Source: Streptococcus sp. oral taxon 431 (lineage in GTDB: Bacteria > Bacillota > Bacilli > Lactobacillales > Streptococcaceae). Taken from it: a stretch of DNA of 64,000 bases. The stretch's first letter is position 1; each line of letters opens with the position of its first letter. The notes beneath the pieces are model-generated. The model worked only from the letters and a program-made list of their open reading frames with translations. It searched no databases and was not told where the DNA came from. The stretch spans positions 442,001 to 506,000 of the forward strand of contig NZ_CP014264.1 of assembly GCF_001553685.1 (NCBI RefSeq). Direction: 5' to 3'. This document shows positions 39,501 to 47,500 of this stretch, in pieces. A program made the translations under genes and the position numbers.

Positions 39501-40821
39501 AACAGATGTTAAAGTTGGTGAAGACGGCACAACAACCGTAACTTTCCCAGATGGTACAACAGCGGTTATCTCTCCAGAGAAGACTGTTAAGAAATCTGCT
39601 GATAAAGTCATTAAAGATCCAGCTGTAACTCCAGTCGTTAATCCATCAGCCCTTACAGATGCCGAAAAAGCTAAGGTAGCGGACGAAGTTAAGAAAGCTA
39701 ACCCAACCGTAACAGATGTTAAAGTTGGTGAAGATGGTACGGCAACAGTGACATATCCAGATGGTACAACAGCTGTTATTCCATCAGATAAGACTGTTAA
39801 GAAGTCAGATGATAAAGTCGTTAAGATTCCGACTGTAACTCCAGTAGCGAACCCATCAGCACTTACAGATGCCGAAAAAGCTAAGGTAGCGGACGAAGTT
39901 AAGAAAGCTAACCCAACAGCAACAGATGTTAAAGTTGGTGAAGACGGTACAGCAACAGTAACCTTCCCAGATGGATCAACAGCAATCTTGACACCAGCAC
40001 AGACAGTAAAAGAAGCTGACTCAAATGGCGTTAAGACTCCAGCTGTAACTCCAGTAGCGAACCCATCAGCCCTTACAGATGCCGAAAAAGCTAAGGTAGC
40101 TGAAGAAGTTAAGAAAGCTAACCCAACAGCAACCGATGTTAAAGTTGGTGAAGATGGTACAGCAACCGTAACCTTCCCAGATGGATCAACAGCAAGCTTG
40201 ACACCAGCACAGACAGTGAAAGAAGCTGACTCAAATGGCGTTAAGACTCCAGTTGTAACACCAGTAGCGAACCCATCAGCCCTTACAGATGCCGAAAAAG
40301 CAAAAGTAGCGGACGAAGTTAAGAAGGCTAACCCAACAGCAACAGATGTTAAAGTTGGTGAAGACGGTACAGCAACCGTAACCTTCCCAGATGGATCAAC
40401 AGCTGTTATCCCAGCAGATAAGACTGTTAAGAAATCATCAGACAAAGCTAAGGAATCAGATGGAGTTAAGAATCCATCAGTAACTCCGGTTACAGATCCA
40501 AGTAACTTGACTGATGCCGAAAAAGCTAAAGTAGCTGACGAAGTTAAGAAAGCTAACCCAACTGCGAAAGATATCAAGGTTAACAAAGACGGATCAGTAG
40601 TTGTAACCTTTGAAGATGGATCGGTAGCAGTCATTCCAGCTGAAAAAACTGTTACAGCTGCTAACCAAGATTCACCTGCTCAAGCACCAGCTAAGAAAGC
40701 AGGAGCGAAAGAATTACCAAACACTGGTACTAAACAATCTAACGCTTCACTTGGACTAGCACTTCTTGCAGCAGTGACAGGAGGACTCCTCATCGCTAAA
40801 AAACGCGAGGAAGAAGAGTAA
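30526..40821 (+). CDS. Giant LPXTG-anchored repeat surface protein 1
   Basis: 3431 residues from the ATG at 30526 (TTAGGAGA upstream); an earlier in-frame ATG lies within the promoter region. The signal peptide is not YSIRK: it reads MYFNRKNAEQ then NWRMIKKGKHFLFG and a hydrophobic core to about 44. Next are a FIVAR-like helical segment (about 106-170), a unique domain (about 204-370, the likely ligand-binding part), a PQ-repeat linker (about 372-400), one divergent Ig-like unit, a unique beta region, two further Ig-like units at about 686 and 1005, then Ig-like (Big_6-type) repeats from 1344, and nine atypical-Rib-like repeats (about 2754-3375). LPNTG is at 3397-3401, followed by a hydrophobic helix and KKREEEE. 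Likely an adhesin displayed far from the wall; ligand unknown. Confidence 0.9.
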   Translation: MYFNRKNAEQKNWRMIKKGKHFLFGCSLVFAVGAALVAPSVKADTVDAKPETSSTTDGAKPIAAEENATYAAPAVEVAPSTPVAPATVEAEEKAVVVENTTAKTANKEALTQLVEEVKVLDKAGKTEDSLARLNTALDQAQKVLDNAEASQEQVDAALASLKDAVAQLAAKEEKAATVATEEKTEVKEAEAAVAETEVARPRGKRAAYRSIDGSLGEGEFTGEGVKQFKSVRYSVDGDKTTWRIEVVPEKQANTFAGLAVTSDDTISSIRMIGKSGKFGDNLKDQYLPNRPQKMPFANHKVHMSEFRTIGGGIPDNIVYEVVTNGKNHNLFGRFSTALIENTLKNNGLNGHAVIGVRTSDFPSVGVSLKPKLPAETPKPQPQPQPQPQPQPETPKPVTPAVDAATSGPEITSNLSGKASTPADVTVKAPAGSTVKLYNKDGVVIGEAVANDQGVATVHPTNSLPEGEITATSTPAGGGESAKSAPITVTKSPLTGAGGGLSRGSDNTQLLVSASHIIVYPGDKVNVDVIAAATAIEHFWVPQNPTAISGVLPLGAYLTTAGSKTYRQRNASYQGTVAETQPAGDTVVRFAVTSKKNVTVTRDLKVTVLESAKKYEPVAGAKVEVADVNNVSEAEKTKIIAAAKAANTSLPSSATYNVDEKGNLVITYADKSTDKISAAYLVTPAADTEAPAKPVVETDLTGKAGTKTPVEVTAEKGSTVTLYDKDGNKIGEATAGENGKATITPTVDIPAGNVTAKATDAASNTSVASAPKEATAATPVAPAAPVVTPTIPATANNMPGAGVSSTDKTISGTGTPGATVTIKSGDNTLVENVPVGADGTWTATLPKGLNSNITTQPQLTPKDKVTVTQTLNGVPSAETEVPVGLGETVIQPDEKSSDKQSLIEATKTITVKVPHDAGMAYLGYTNKDTDKASEVALKRDSIDGPWYAKDESKAVVKSSSTDGFTDTIVLEMKEPVKEGKAKAVANIVEGKYSSPVGWKEINVERDTVAPAKPVVETDLTGKAGTKTPVEVTAEKGSTVTLYDKDGNKIGEATAGENGKATITPTVDIPAGAVTAKATDVAGNTSVASDPATATATVVAPTVEIPYSNKDTKEVYVYAGEENSFDIKFKDDSGKIVSATVKQGGNRAFGSVAGEENTINTQYGFKANVISSETPATADAPAVITYRGTPAATDGLKPEVLEAATKGENPAGMVLGWRYATATDADGAFIENKAVGSSNATDPGSFRVMLKAQSQKYDIVTPTEKVTVADPSKVTDDDLAKIKEKLQLEYSQNNDDANLADKKGKAVADKDGKIQSVTKDADGNLVVTYKDGSQDKKPLSEFVTKDTEAPAKPVVNTDLTGKAGTKTPVEVSAEPGSTVALYDKDGNKIGEATAGENGKATITPTVNIPAGNVTAKATDPAGNTSVASDPAKATKPSTPDTEAPAKPVVDTDLTGKAGTKTPVVVSAEPGSNVELFDKDGNKIGEGTADNNGKATVTPTVNIPAGNVTAKATDPSGNTSVASDPAKATKPSTPDTEAPAKPVVDTDLTGKAGTKTPVVVSAEPGSNVELFDKDGNKIGEGTADNNGKATVTPTVNIPAGNVTAKATDPSGNTSVASDPAKATKPSTPDTEAPAKPVVDTDLTGKAGTKTPVVVSAEPGSNVELFDKDGNKIGEGTADNNGKATVTPTVNIPEGNVTAKATDPSGNTSVASDPAKATKPSTPDTEAPAKPVVDTDLTGKAGTKTPVVVSAEPGSKVELFDKDGNKIGEGTADNNGKATVTPTVNIPEGNVTAKATDPSGNTSVASDPAKATKPSTPDTEAPAKPVVDTDLTGKAGTKTPVVVSAEPGSNVELFDKDGNKIGEGTADNNGKATVTPTVNIPEGNVTAKATDPSGNTSVASDPAKATKPSTPDTEAPAKPVVDTDLTGKAGTKTPVVVSAEPGSNVELFDKDGNKIGEGTADNNGKATVTPTVNIPAGNVTAKATDPSGNTSVASDPAKATKPSTPDTEAPAKPVVDTDLTGKAGTKTPVVVSAEPGSNVELFDKDGNKIGEGTADNNGKATVTPTVNIPEGNVTAKATDPSGNTSVASDPAKATKPSTPDTEAPAKPVVDTDLTGKAGTKTPVVVSAEPGSKVELFDKDGNKIGEGTADNNGKATVTPTVNIPEGNVTAKATDPSGNTSVASDPAKATKPSTPDTEAPAKPVVDTDLTGKAGTKTPVVVSAEPGSNVELFDKDGNKIGEGTADNNGKATVTPTVNIPEGNVTAKATDPSGNTSVASDPAKATKPSTPDTEAPAKPVVDTDLTGKAGTKTPVVVSAEPGSNVELFDKDGNKIGEGTADNNGKATVTPTVNIPEGNVTAKATDPSGNTSVASDPAKATKPSTPDTEAPAKPVVDTDLTGKAGTKTPVVVSAEPGSNVELFDKDGNKIGEGTADNNGKATVTPTVNIPEGNVTAKATDPSGNTSVASDPAKATKPSTPDTEAPAKPVVDTDLTGKAGTKTPVVVSAEPGSNVELFDKDGNKIGEGTADNNGKATVTPTVNIPAGNVTAKATDPSGNTSVASDPAKATKPSTPDTEAPAKPVVDTDLTGKAGTKTPVVVSAEPGSNVELFDKDGNKIGEGTADNNGKATVTPTVNIPEGNVTAKATDPSGNTSVASDPAKATKPSTPDTEAPAKPVVDTDLTGKAGTKTPVVVSAEPGSNVELFDKDGNKIGEGTADNNGKATVTPTVNIPEGNVTAKATDPSGNTSVASEPAKATPVKTPSVTPVANPSALTDAEKAKVADEVKKANPTATDVKVGEDGTATVTFPDGSTASLTPAQTVKEADKELKDPAVTPVTDPSNLTDAEKAKVAEEVKKANPTVTDVKVGEDGTTTVTYPSGTTAVLPSNKTVKRSVDKELKDPAVTPVVKPSALTDSEKAKVADEVKKANPAVTDVKVGEDGTTTVTYSDGTTATLTPEKTVKEADSTGVNSPAVTPVANPSALTDSEKAKVADEVKKANPTVTDVKVGEDGTTTVTFPDGTTAVISPEKTVKKSADKVIKDPAVTPVVNPSALTDAEKAKVADEVKKANPTVTDVKVGEDGTATVTYPDGTTAVIPSDKTVKKSDDKVVKIPTVTPVANPSALTDAEKAKVADEVKKANPTATDVKVGEDGTATVTFPDGSTAILTPAQTVKEADSNGVKTPAVTPVANPSALTDAEKAKVAEEVKKANPTATDVKVGEDGTATVTFPDGSTASLTPAQTVKEADSNGVKTPVVTPVANPSALTDAEKAKVADEVKKANPTATDVKVGEDGTATVTFPDGSTAVIPADKTVKKSSDKAKESDGVKNPSVTPVTDPSNLTDAEKAKVADEVKKANPTAKDIKVNKDGSVVVTFEDGSVAVIPAEKTVTAANQDSPAQAPAKKAGAKELPNTGTKQSNASLGLALLAAVTGGLLIAKKREEEE
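34837..38784 (+). repeat. 14 tandem 282-bp repeats (94-residue Ig-like units)
   Basis: In-frame units starting DTEAPAKPVVDTDLTGKAGT at 34837 and every 282 bp to 38503. They differ at only a few sites: Asn/Lys in GSNVE/GSKVE, Ala/Glu in NIPAGN/NIPEGN, GCA/GCT in the Ala codon, and one CTA/TTA. A slightly more divergent unit precedes at 34555, and older ones lie at 32581 and 33538. The last unit ends with SEPAKATPV. Confidence 0.97.
38785..40660 (+). repeat. Nine atypical-Rib-like repeats, about 210 bp each
   Basis: Units of about 70 residues of the form TPVANPSALTDAEKAKVADE, VKVGEDGTATVTFPDGS, TVKEAD. They are more diverged from each other than the Ig-like units. The pattern fits the atypical Rib (aRib) domain, a wall-proximal stalk element. 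Confidence 0.85.
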
Positions 40822-41447
40822 GAAAATATTCAGTAAAGTAAATTTGAGAATATGAATTCTGTAATTTTGCTAGAAAATTCTTAGGAAGATCTTCTTGTAG
40901 ATAAGTTTAAAGACAAAGCCCATAGAACAAATGTTTCTATGGGCTTTTCTTCATAAAGAAACATATCAGAGATAGGAATAATTTCAAATATTATCTATAT
41001 TTTATAGAGTTAATCAGAGTTATTTGTCGTTGATAATCGCACCTTTATAAAGTAAGTGGATTAGATAAAAATTTCTGTTATTAAACAAGCGAGTGAATAT
41101 ATAGTTTGGCCATACTCTAGCTATGTTTAGATTTGAGGAAATCTTTTATATAAGGGACGTTCAGGTTAGAGCGAGTATTTTTTTGAGATCCTTTGCTCAT
41201 GGTGCTTGTTCGTTGTTAAGTACATACGGAAAATATCAAGAAGAGGATATGTCTCTTAATTTCAAGTATTGTAGACTAATTTTAAAATTGGACAAAAGTT
41301 ATAAATGTGTAAAGTAATGTATCTATTTTGATATAAATTGATGAGATAAACTTGTACTGTTTAACAATTGTTGTAAGGATTTTTTGAGTTGAAAATCCTA
41401 TTATAATAAGGATTGCTTAAGGGTTAGAAAATGCTATTTTTGAACAT
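40822..41447. other. Intergenic region between the giant genes
   Basis: AT-rich, no convincing gene. It holds a terminator at its start and a small hairpin (GGATTTT/AAAATCC, about 41378-41400). A 64-codon open stretch at 41123 lacks a ribosome binding site and family resemblance. The first ~70 bases resemble the 3' flank of the second giant gene. Confidence 0.5.
40915..40947 (+). terminator. Intrinsic terminator after giant gene 1
   Basis: AAGCCCATAGAA pairs with TTCTATGGGCTT around a short loop, followed by TTCTT. Confidence 0.85.
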
Positions 41448-41469
41448 TAGTAGTAAAATTTTACTACTA
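41448..41469. promoter_or_regulatory. 22-bp perfect palindrome, probable operator
   Basis: Each half reads TAGTAGTAAAA followed by its exact complement. It ends 19 bases upstream of the -35 of the second giant gene. Perfect two-fold symmetry with no T-run suggests a dimeric DNA-binding protein rather than a terminator. The first giant gene has no matching palindrome at this position. Confidence 0.6.
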
Positions 41470-41488
41470 TTGTTTTCTATACAATTTT

Positions 41489-41517
41489 TTGACTTTCTGA
41501 TAGACATACTTTATAAT
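41489..41517 (+). promoter_or_regulatory. Promoter of giant gene 2
   Basis: TTGACT (41489-41494), a 17-base spacer, TATAAT (41512-41517). Confidence 0.8.
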
Positions 41518-41572
41518 AAAGATGTATGTAGCAGATAAAATGCTAAGAAGTACAAAAAAAGGAGATATAAAT

Positions 41573-44500
41573 ATGTATTTTAATCGTAAAAATGCAGAGC
41601 AAAAGAATTGGCGTATGATCAAAAAAGGAAAACATTTCCTTTTCGGTTGTTCGCTTGTTTTTGCGGTCGGGGCTGCTTTAGTAGCACCATCAGTCAAAGC
41701 AGATATAGTAGAAGCTAAGCCAGAGACTAGCTCTACAACAGAGGGGACTAAGCCGGTTTCAGCCGAAGAGAACCCAACTTATGCAGCGCCAGCTGTAGAA
41801 GTGGCACCAGTAGTAGCAACTGAAGAAAATGCCGAAAAAGCAGTTGAACCTACTCAAAATTCTAAAGAAGAACCAGTAGTTGCGACTGAAAAAGCTAAGG
41901 AAGCAGACAGCATCCAAGCTCCAGAAGTGACTGTTGTTTACAATCCAGCAGCACTGACTGATGAAGAAAAAGCAAAAGTTGTGGCAGCTGTTAAGGCAGC
42001 AAACCCTACAGCAACTGATGTTCAAGTCCAAGCAGACGGCTCAGTAGTTGTTGCTTTTGCAGATGGGTCAAGAGCAAACTTGACAGCAGCACAAACGATC
42101 AAAGATGGCTCTTTAGTAGCGAAACCACGTACTAATCGTGCACTACGAGCAACAGCACCACGAGCATCAGAAGGGGCTGAAAACCTTGAGTATACAAATA
42201 AAAAAAGGGGCGAGGTTGTTGTTGATGATTATATAAAGATTTCTTACGAAGTTGATAACGCTAAAAATGTCATTCATTGGACAACTGTTGTTAATGGCGG
42301 GCGAGTTGGAAATGCAGTAAGCGGATATACCTACTTTACTGTACCAAAAGACTCAGTAGGTACTCCAACTAACTGGAATATTGTGCAGACTGATAAAAAT
42401 GGCAAAGTCATGAGTACCCGTACTGACTGGAAGAATAATGATGGTTCTTATGTCATGGGGGCAAAAGGTAAAACGAACGTCTATACTGGCGATGAGATGA
42501 CTAAAAAACTAGCGGAATTCTACAAAAATATTGGCAATCCAGCGCTAAAAGGAAAAGAGGCAGAAGCAGCAGCTCAGGCAGCAGCGCGTTCACAGGCTTT
42601 ATATACACTAACAGCAGATGTTGCAGGAGGTTGGCTAGGTAAAAATCCAAGTTGGACTATTACTTATGACACACCAATTCTTGATAAGTCGAAACCACTT
42701 GATTATATAGCGGGATTACAAGGTACAGGTGGTGCTATTGGTGCAAAAACCGAGATTATGACTGGTTATATGGATAACTTCATAGATAATGCAAGTTCAA
42801 AATTCCAAGCAGTAGCAGTCAAAGAAAAGTACACTGCCAAAGTTGGTGGAAGTTTTGCTGCTGATCCAGCTACTTATGTAACCAATAAAGCTGGAACACC
42901 AGAATTCCCAAATAACTACCGTGGTGCAACAAGCTTCAAATGGAAAGACGGTCAAGCACCAACTGCTACAGAAGCAGGTACTTATACTAAAACCGTAGTG
43001 GTTACTTACCCAGCTCATTATAACCAAGCTCCACAAGAAGTTACGATTACTTTTGAAGTTGAAGGGGAAAAACCAAGCAAACCAGTTGTAGATACAGACC
43101 TTACAGGTAAAGCAGGAACTAAAGATCCAGTTGTAGTAACTGCAGACCCAGGCACTAAGGTAGAATTGTTCGACAAAGATGGTAACAAGATTGGTGAAGC
43201 AACAGCAGGAACAGATGGTAAAGCTACAATCACCCCAACCGTTGATATTCCAGCAGGTAATGTAACTGCTACAGCTACAAAAGATGGTCAAACATCAGAT
43301 GCAAGCGATCCAATGGTAGCTACAGCAGCAACACCAGCTAAACCAAGCAAACCAGTTGTAGATACAGACCTTACAGGTAAAGCAGGAACTAAAGATCCAG
43401 TTGTAGTAACTGCAGACCCAGGCACTAAGGTAGAATTGTTCGACAAAGATGGTAACAAGATTGGTGAAGCAACAGCAGGAACAGATGGTAAAGCTACAAT
43501 CACCCCAACCGTTGATATTCCAGCAGGTAATGTAACTGCTACAGCTACAAAAGATGGTCAAACATCAGATGCAAGCGATCCAATGGTAGCTACAGCAGCA
43601 ACACCAGCTAAACCAAGCAAACCAGTTGTAGATACAGACCTTACAGGTAAAGCAGGAACTAAAGATCCAGTTGTAGTAACTGCAGACCCAGGCACTAAGG
43701 TAGAATTGTTCGACAAAGATGGTAACAAGATTGGTGAAGCAACAGCAGGAACAGATGGTAAAGCTACAATCACCCCAACCGTTGATATTCCAGCAGGTAA
43801 TGTAACTGCTACAGCTACAAAAGATGGTCAAACATCAGATGCAAGCGATCCAATGGTAGCTACAGCAGCAACACCAGCTAAACCAAGCAAACCAGTTGTA
43901 GATACAGACCTTACAGGTAAAGCAGGAACTAAAGATCCAGTTGTAGTAACTGCAGACCCAGGCACTAAGGTAGAATTGTTCGACAAAGATGGTAACAAGA
44001 TTGGTGAAGCAACAGCAGGAACAGATGGTAAAGCTACAATCACCCCAACCGTTGATATTCCAGCAGGTAATGTAACTGCTACAGCTACAAAAGATGGTCA
44101 AACATCAGATGCAAGCGATCCAATGGTAGCTACAGCAGCAACACCAGCTAAACCAAGCAAACCAGTTGTAGATACAGACCTTACAGGTAAAGCAGGAACT
44201 AAAGATCCAGTTGTAGTAACTGCAGACCCAGGCACTAAGGTAGAATTGTTCGACAAAGATGGTAACAAGATTGGTGAAGCAACAGCAGGAACAGATGGTA
44301 AAGCTACAATCACCCCAACCGTTGATATTCCAGCAGGTAATGTAACTGCTACAGCTACAAAAGATGGTCAAACATCAGATGCAAGCGATCCAATGGTAGC
44401 TACAGCAGCAACACCAGCTAAACCAAGCAAACCAGTTGTAGATACAGACCTTACAGGTAAAGCAGGAACTAAAGATCCAGTTGTAGTAACTGCAGACCCA

Positions 44501-47500
44501 GGCACTAAGGTAGAATTGTTCGACAAAGATGGTAACAAGATTGGTGAAGCAACAGCAGGAACAGATGGTAAAGCTACAATCACCCCAACCGTTGATATTC
44601 CAGCAGGTAATGTAACTGCTACAGCTACAAAAGATGGTCAAACATCAGATGCAAGCGATCCAATGGTAGCTACAGCAGCAACACCAGCTAAACCAAGCAA
44701 ACCAGTTGTAGATACAGACCTTACAGGTAAAGCAGGAACTAAAGATCCAGTTGTAGTAACTGCAGACCCAGGCACTAAGGTAGAATTGTTCGACAAAGAT
44801 GGTAACAAGATTGGTGAAGCAACAGCAGGAACAGATGGTAAAGCTACAATCACCCCAACCGTTGATATTCCAGCAGGTAATGTAACTGCTACAGCTACAA
44901 AAGATGGTCAAACATCAGATGCAAGCGATCCAATGGTAGCTACAGCAGCAACACCAGCTAAACCAAGCAAACCAGTTGTAGATACAGACCTTACAGGTAA
45001 AGCAGGAACTAAAGATCCAGTTGTAGTAACTGCAGACCCAGGCACTAAGGTAGAATTGTTCGACAAAGATGGTAACAAGATTGGTGAAGCAACAGCAGGA
45101 ACAGATGGTAAAGCTACAATCACCCCAACCGTTGATATTCCAGCAGGTAATGTAACTGCTACAGCTACAAAAGATGGTCAAACATCAGATGCAAGCGATC
45201 CAATGGTAGCTACAGCAGCAACACCAGCTAAACCAAGCAAACCAGTTGTAGATACAGACCTTACAGGTAAAGCAGGAACTAAAGATCCAGTTGTAGTAAC
45301 TGCAGACCCAGGCACTAAGGTAGAATTGTTCGACAAAGATGGTAACAAGATTGGTGAAGCAACAGCAGGAACAGATGGTAAAGCTACAATCACCCCAACC
45401 GTTGATATTCCAGCAGGTAATGTAACTGCTACAGCTACAAAAGATGGTCAAACATCAGATGCAAGCGATCCAATGGTAGCTACAGCAGCAACACCAGCTA
45501 AACCAAGCAAACCAGTTGTAGATACAGACCTTACAGGTAAAGCAGGAACTAAAGATCCAGTTGTAGTAACTGCAGACCCAGGCACTAAGGTAGAATTGTT
45601 CGACAAAGATGGTAACAAGATTGGTGAAGCAACAGCAGGAACAGATGGTAAAGCTACAATCACCCCAACCGTTGATATTCCAGCAGGTAATGTAACTGCT
45701 ACAGCTACAAAAGATGGTCAAACATCAGATGCAAGCGATCCAATGGTAGCTACAGCAGCAACACCAGCTAAACCAAGCAAACCAGTTGTAGATACAGACC
45801 TTACAGGTAAAGCAGGAACTAAAGATCCAGTTGTAGTAACTGCAGACCCAGGCACTAAGGTAGAATTGTTCGACAAAGATGGTAACAAGATTGGTGAAGC
45901 AACAGCAGGAACAGATGGTAAAGCTACAATCACCCCAACCGTTGATATTCCAGCAGGTAATGTAACTGCTACAGCTACAAAAGATGGTCAAACATCAGAT
46001 GCAAGCGATCCAATGGTAGCTACAGCAGCAACACCAGCTAAACCAAGCAAACCAGTTGTAGATACAGACCTTACAGGTAAAGCAGGAACTAAAGATCCAG
46101 TTGTAGTAACTGCAGACCCAGGCACTAAGGTAGAATTGTTCGACAAAGATGGTAACAAGATTGGTGAAGCAACAGCAGGAACAGATGGTAAAGCTACAAT
46201 CACCCCAACCGTTGATATTCCAGCAGGTAATGTAACTGCTACAGCTACAAAAGATGGTCAAACATCAGATGCAAGCGATCCAATGGTAGCTACAGCAGCA
46301 ACACCAGCTAAACCAAGCAAACCAGTTGTAGATACAGACCTTACAGGTAAAGCAGGAACTAAAGATCCAGTTGTAGTAACTGCAGACCCAGGCACTAAGG
46401 TAGAATTGTTCGACAAAGATGGTAACAAGATTGGTGAAGCAACAGCAGGAACAGATGGTAAAGCTACAATCACCCCAACCGTTGATATTCCAGCAGGTAA
46501 TGTAACTGCTACAGCTACAAAAGATGGTCAAACATCAGATGCAAGCGATCCAATGGTAGCTACAGCAGCAACACCAGCTAAACCAAGCAAACCAGTTGTA
46601 GATACAGACCTTACAGGTAAAGCAGGAACTAAAGATCCAGTTGTAGTAACTGCAGACCCAGGCACTAAGGTAGAATTGTTCGACAAAGATGGTAACAAGA
46701 TTGGTGAAGCAACAGCAGGAACAGATGGTAAAGCTACAATCACCCCAACCGTTGATATTCCAGCAGGTAATGTAACTGCTACAGCTACAAAAGATGGTCA
46801 AACATCAGATGCAAGCGATCCAATGGTAGCTACAGCAGCAACACCAGCTAAACCAAGCAAACCAGTTGTAGATACAGACCTTACAGGTAAAGCAGGAACT
46901 AAAGATCCAGTTGTAGTAACTGCAGACCCAGGCACTAAGGTAGAATTGTTCGACAAAGATGGTAACAAGATTGGTGAAGCAACAGCAGGAACAGATGGTA
47001 AAGCTACAATCACCCCAACCGTTGATATTCCAGCAGGTAATGTAACTGCTACAGCTACAAAAGATGGTCAAACATCAGATGCAAGCGATCCAATGGTAGC
47101 TACAGCAGCAACACCAGCTAAACCAAGCAAACCAGTTGTAGATACAGACCTTACAGGTAAAGCAGGAACTAAAGATCCAGTTGTAGTAACTGCAGACCCA
47201 GGCACTAAGGTAGAATTGTTCGACAAAGATGGTAACAAGATTGGTGAAGCAACAGCAGGAACAGATGGTAAAGCTACAATCACCCCAACCGTTGATATTC
47301 CAGCAGGTAATGTAACTGCTACAGCTACAAAAGATGGTCAAACATCAGATGCAAGCGATCCAATGGTAGCTACAGCAGCAACACCAGCTAAACCAAGCAA
47401 ACCAGTTGTAGATACAGACCTTACAGGTAAAGCAGGAACTAAAGATCCAGTTGTAGTAACTGCAGACCCAGGCACTAAGGTAGAATTGTTCGACAAAGAT

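Noticed and set aside
34662..40634. 1990-codon minus-strand reading frame
   Set aside because: It mirrors the repeat codons of giant protein 1, has no ribosome binding site or family resemblance, and its composition follows the sense repeats.
41123..41317. 64-codon open frame between the giant genes
   Set aside because: No ribosome binding site, no domain features, AT-rich spacer; probably chance.
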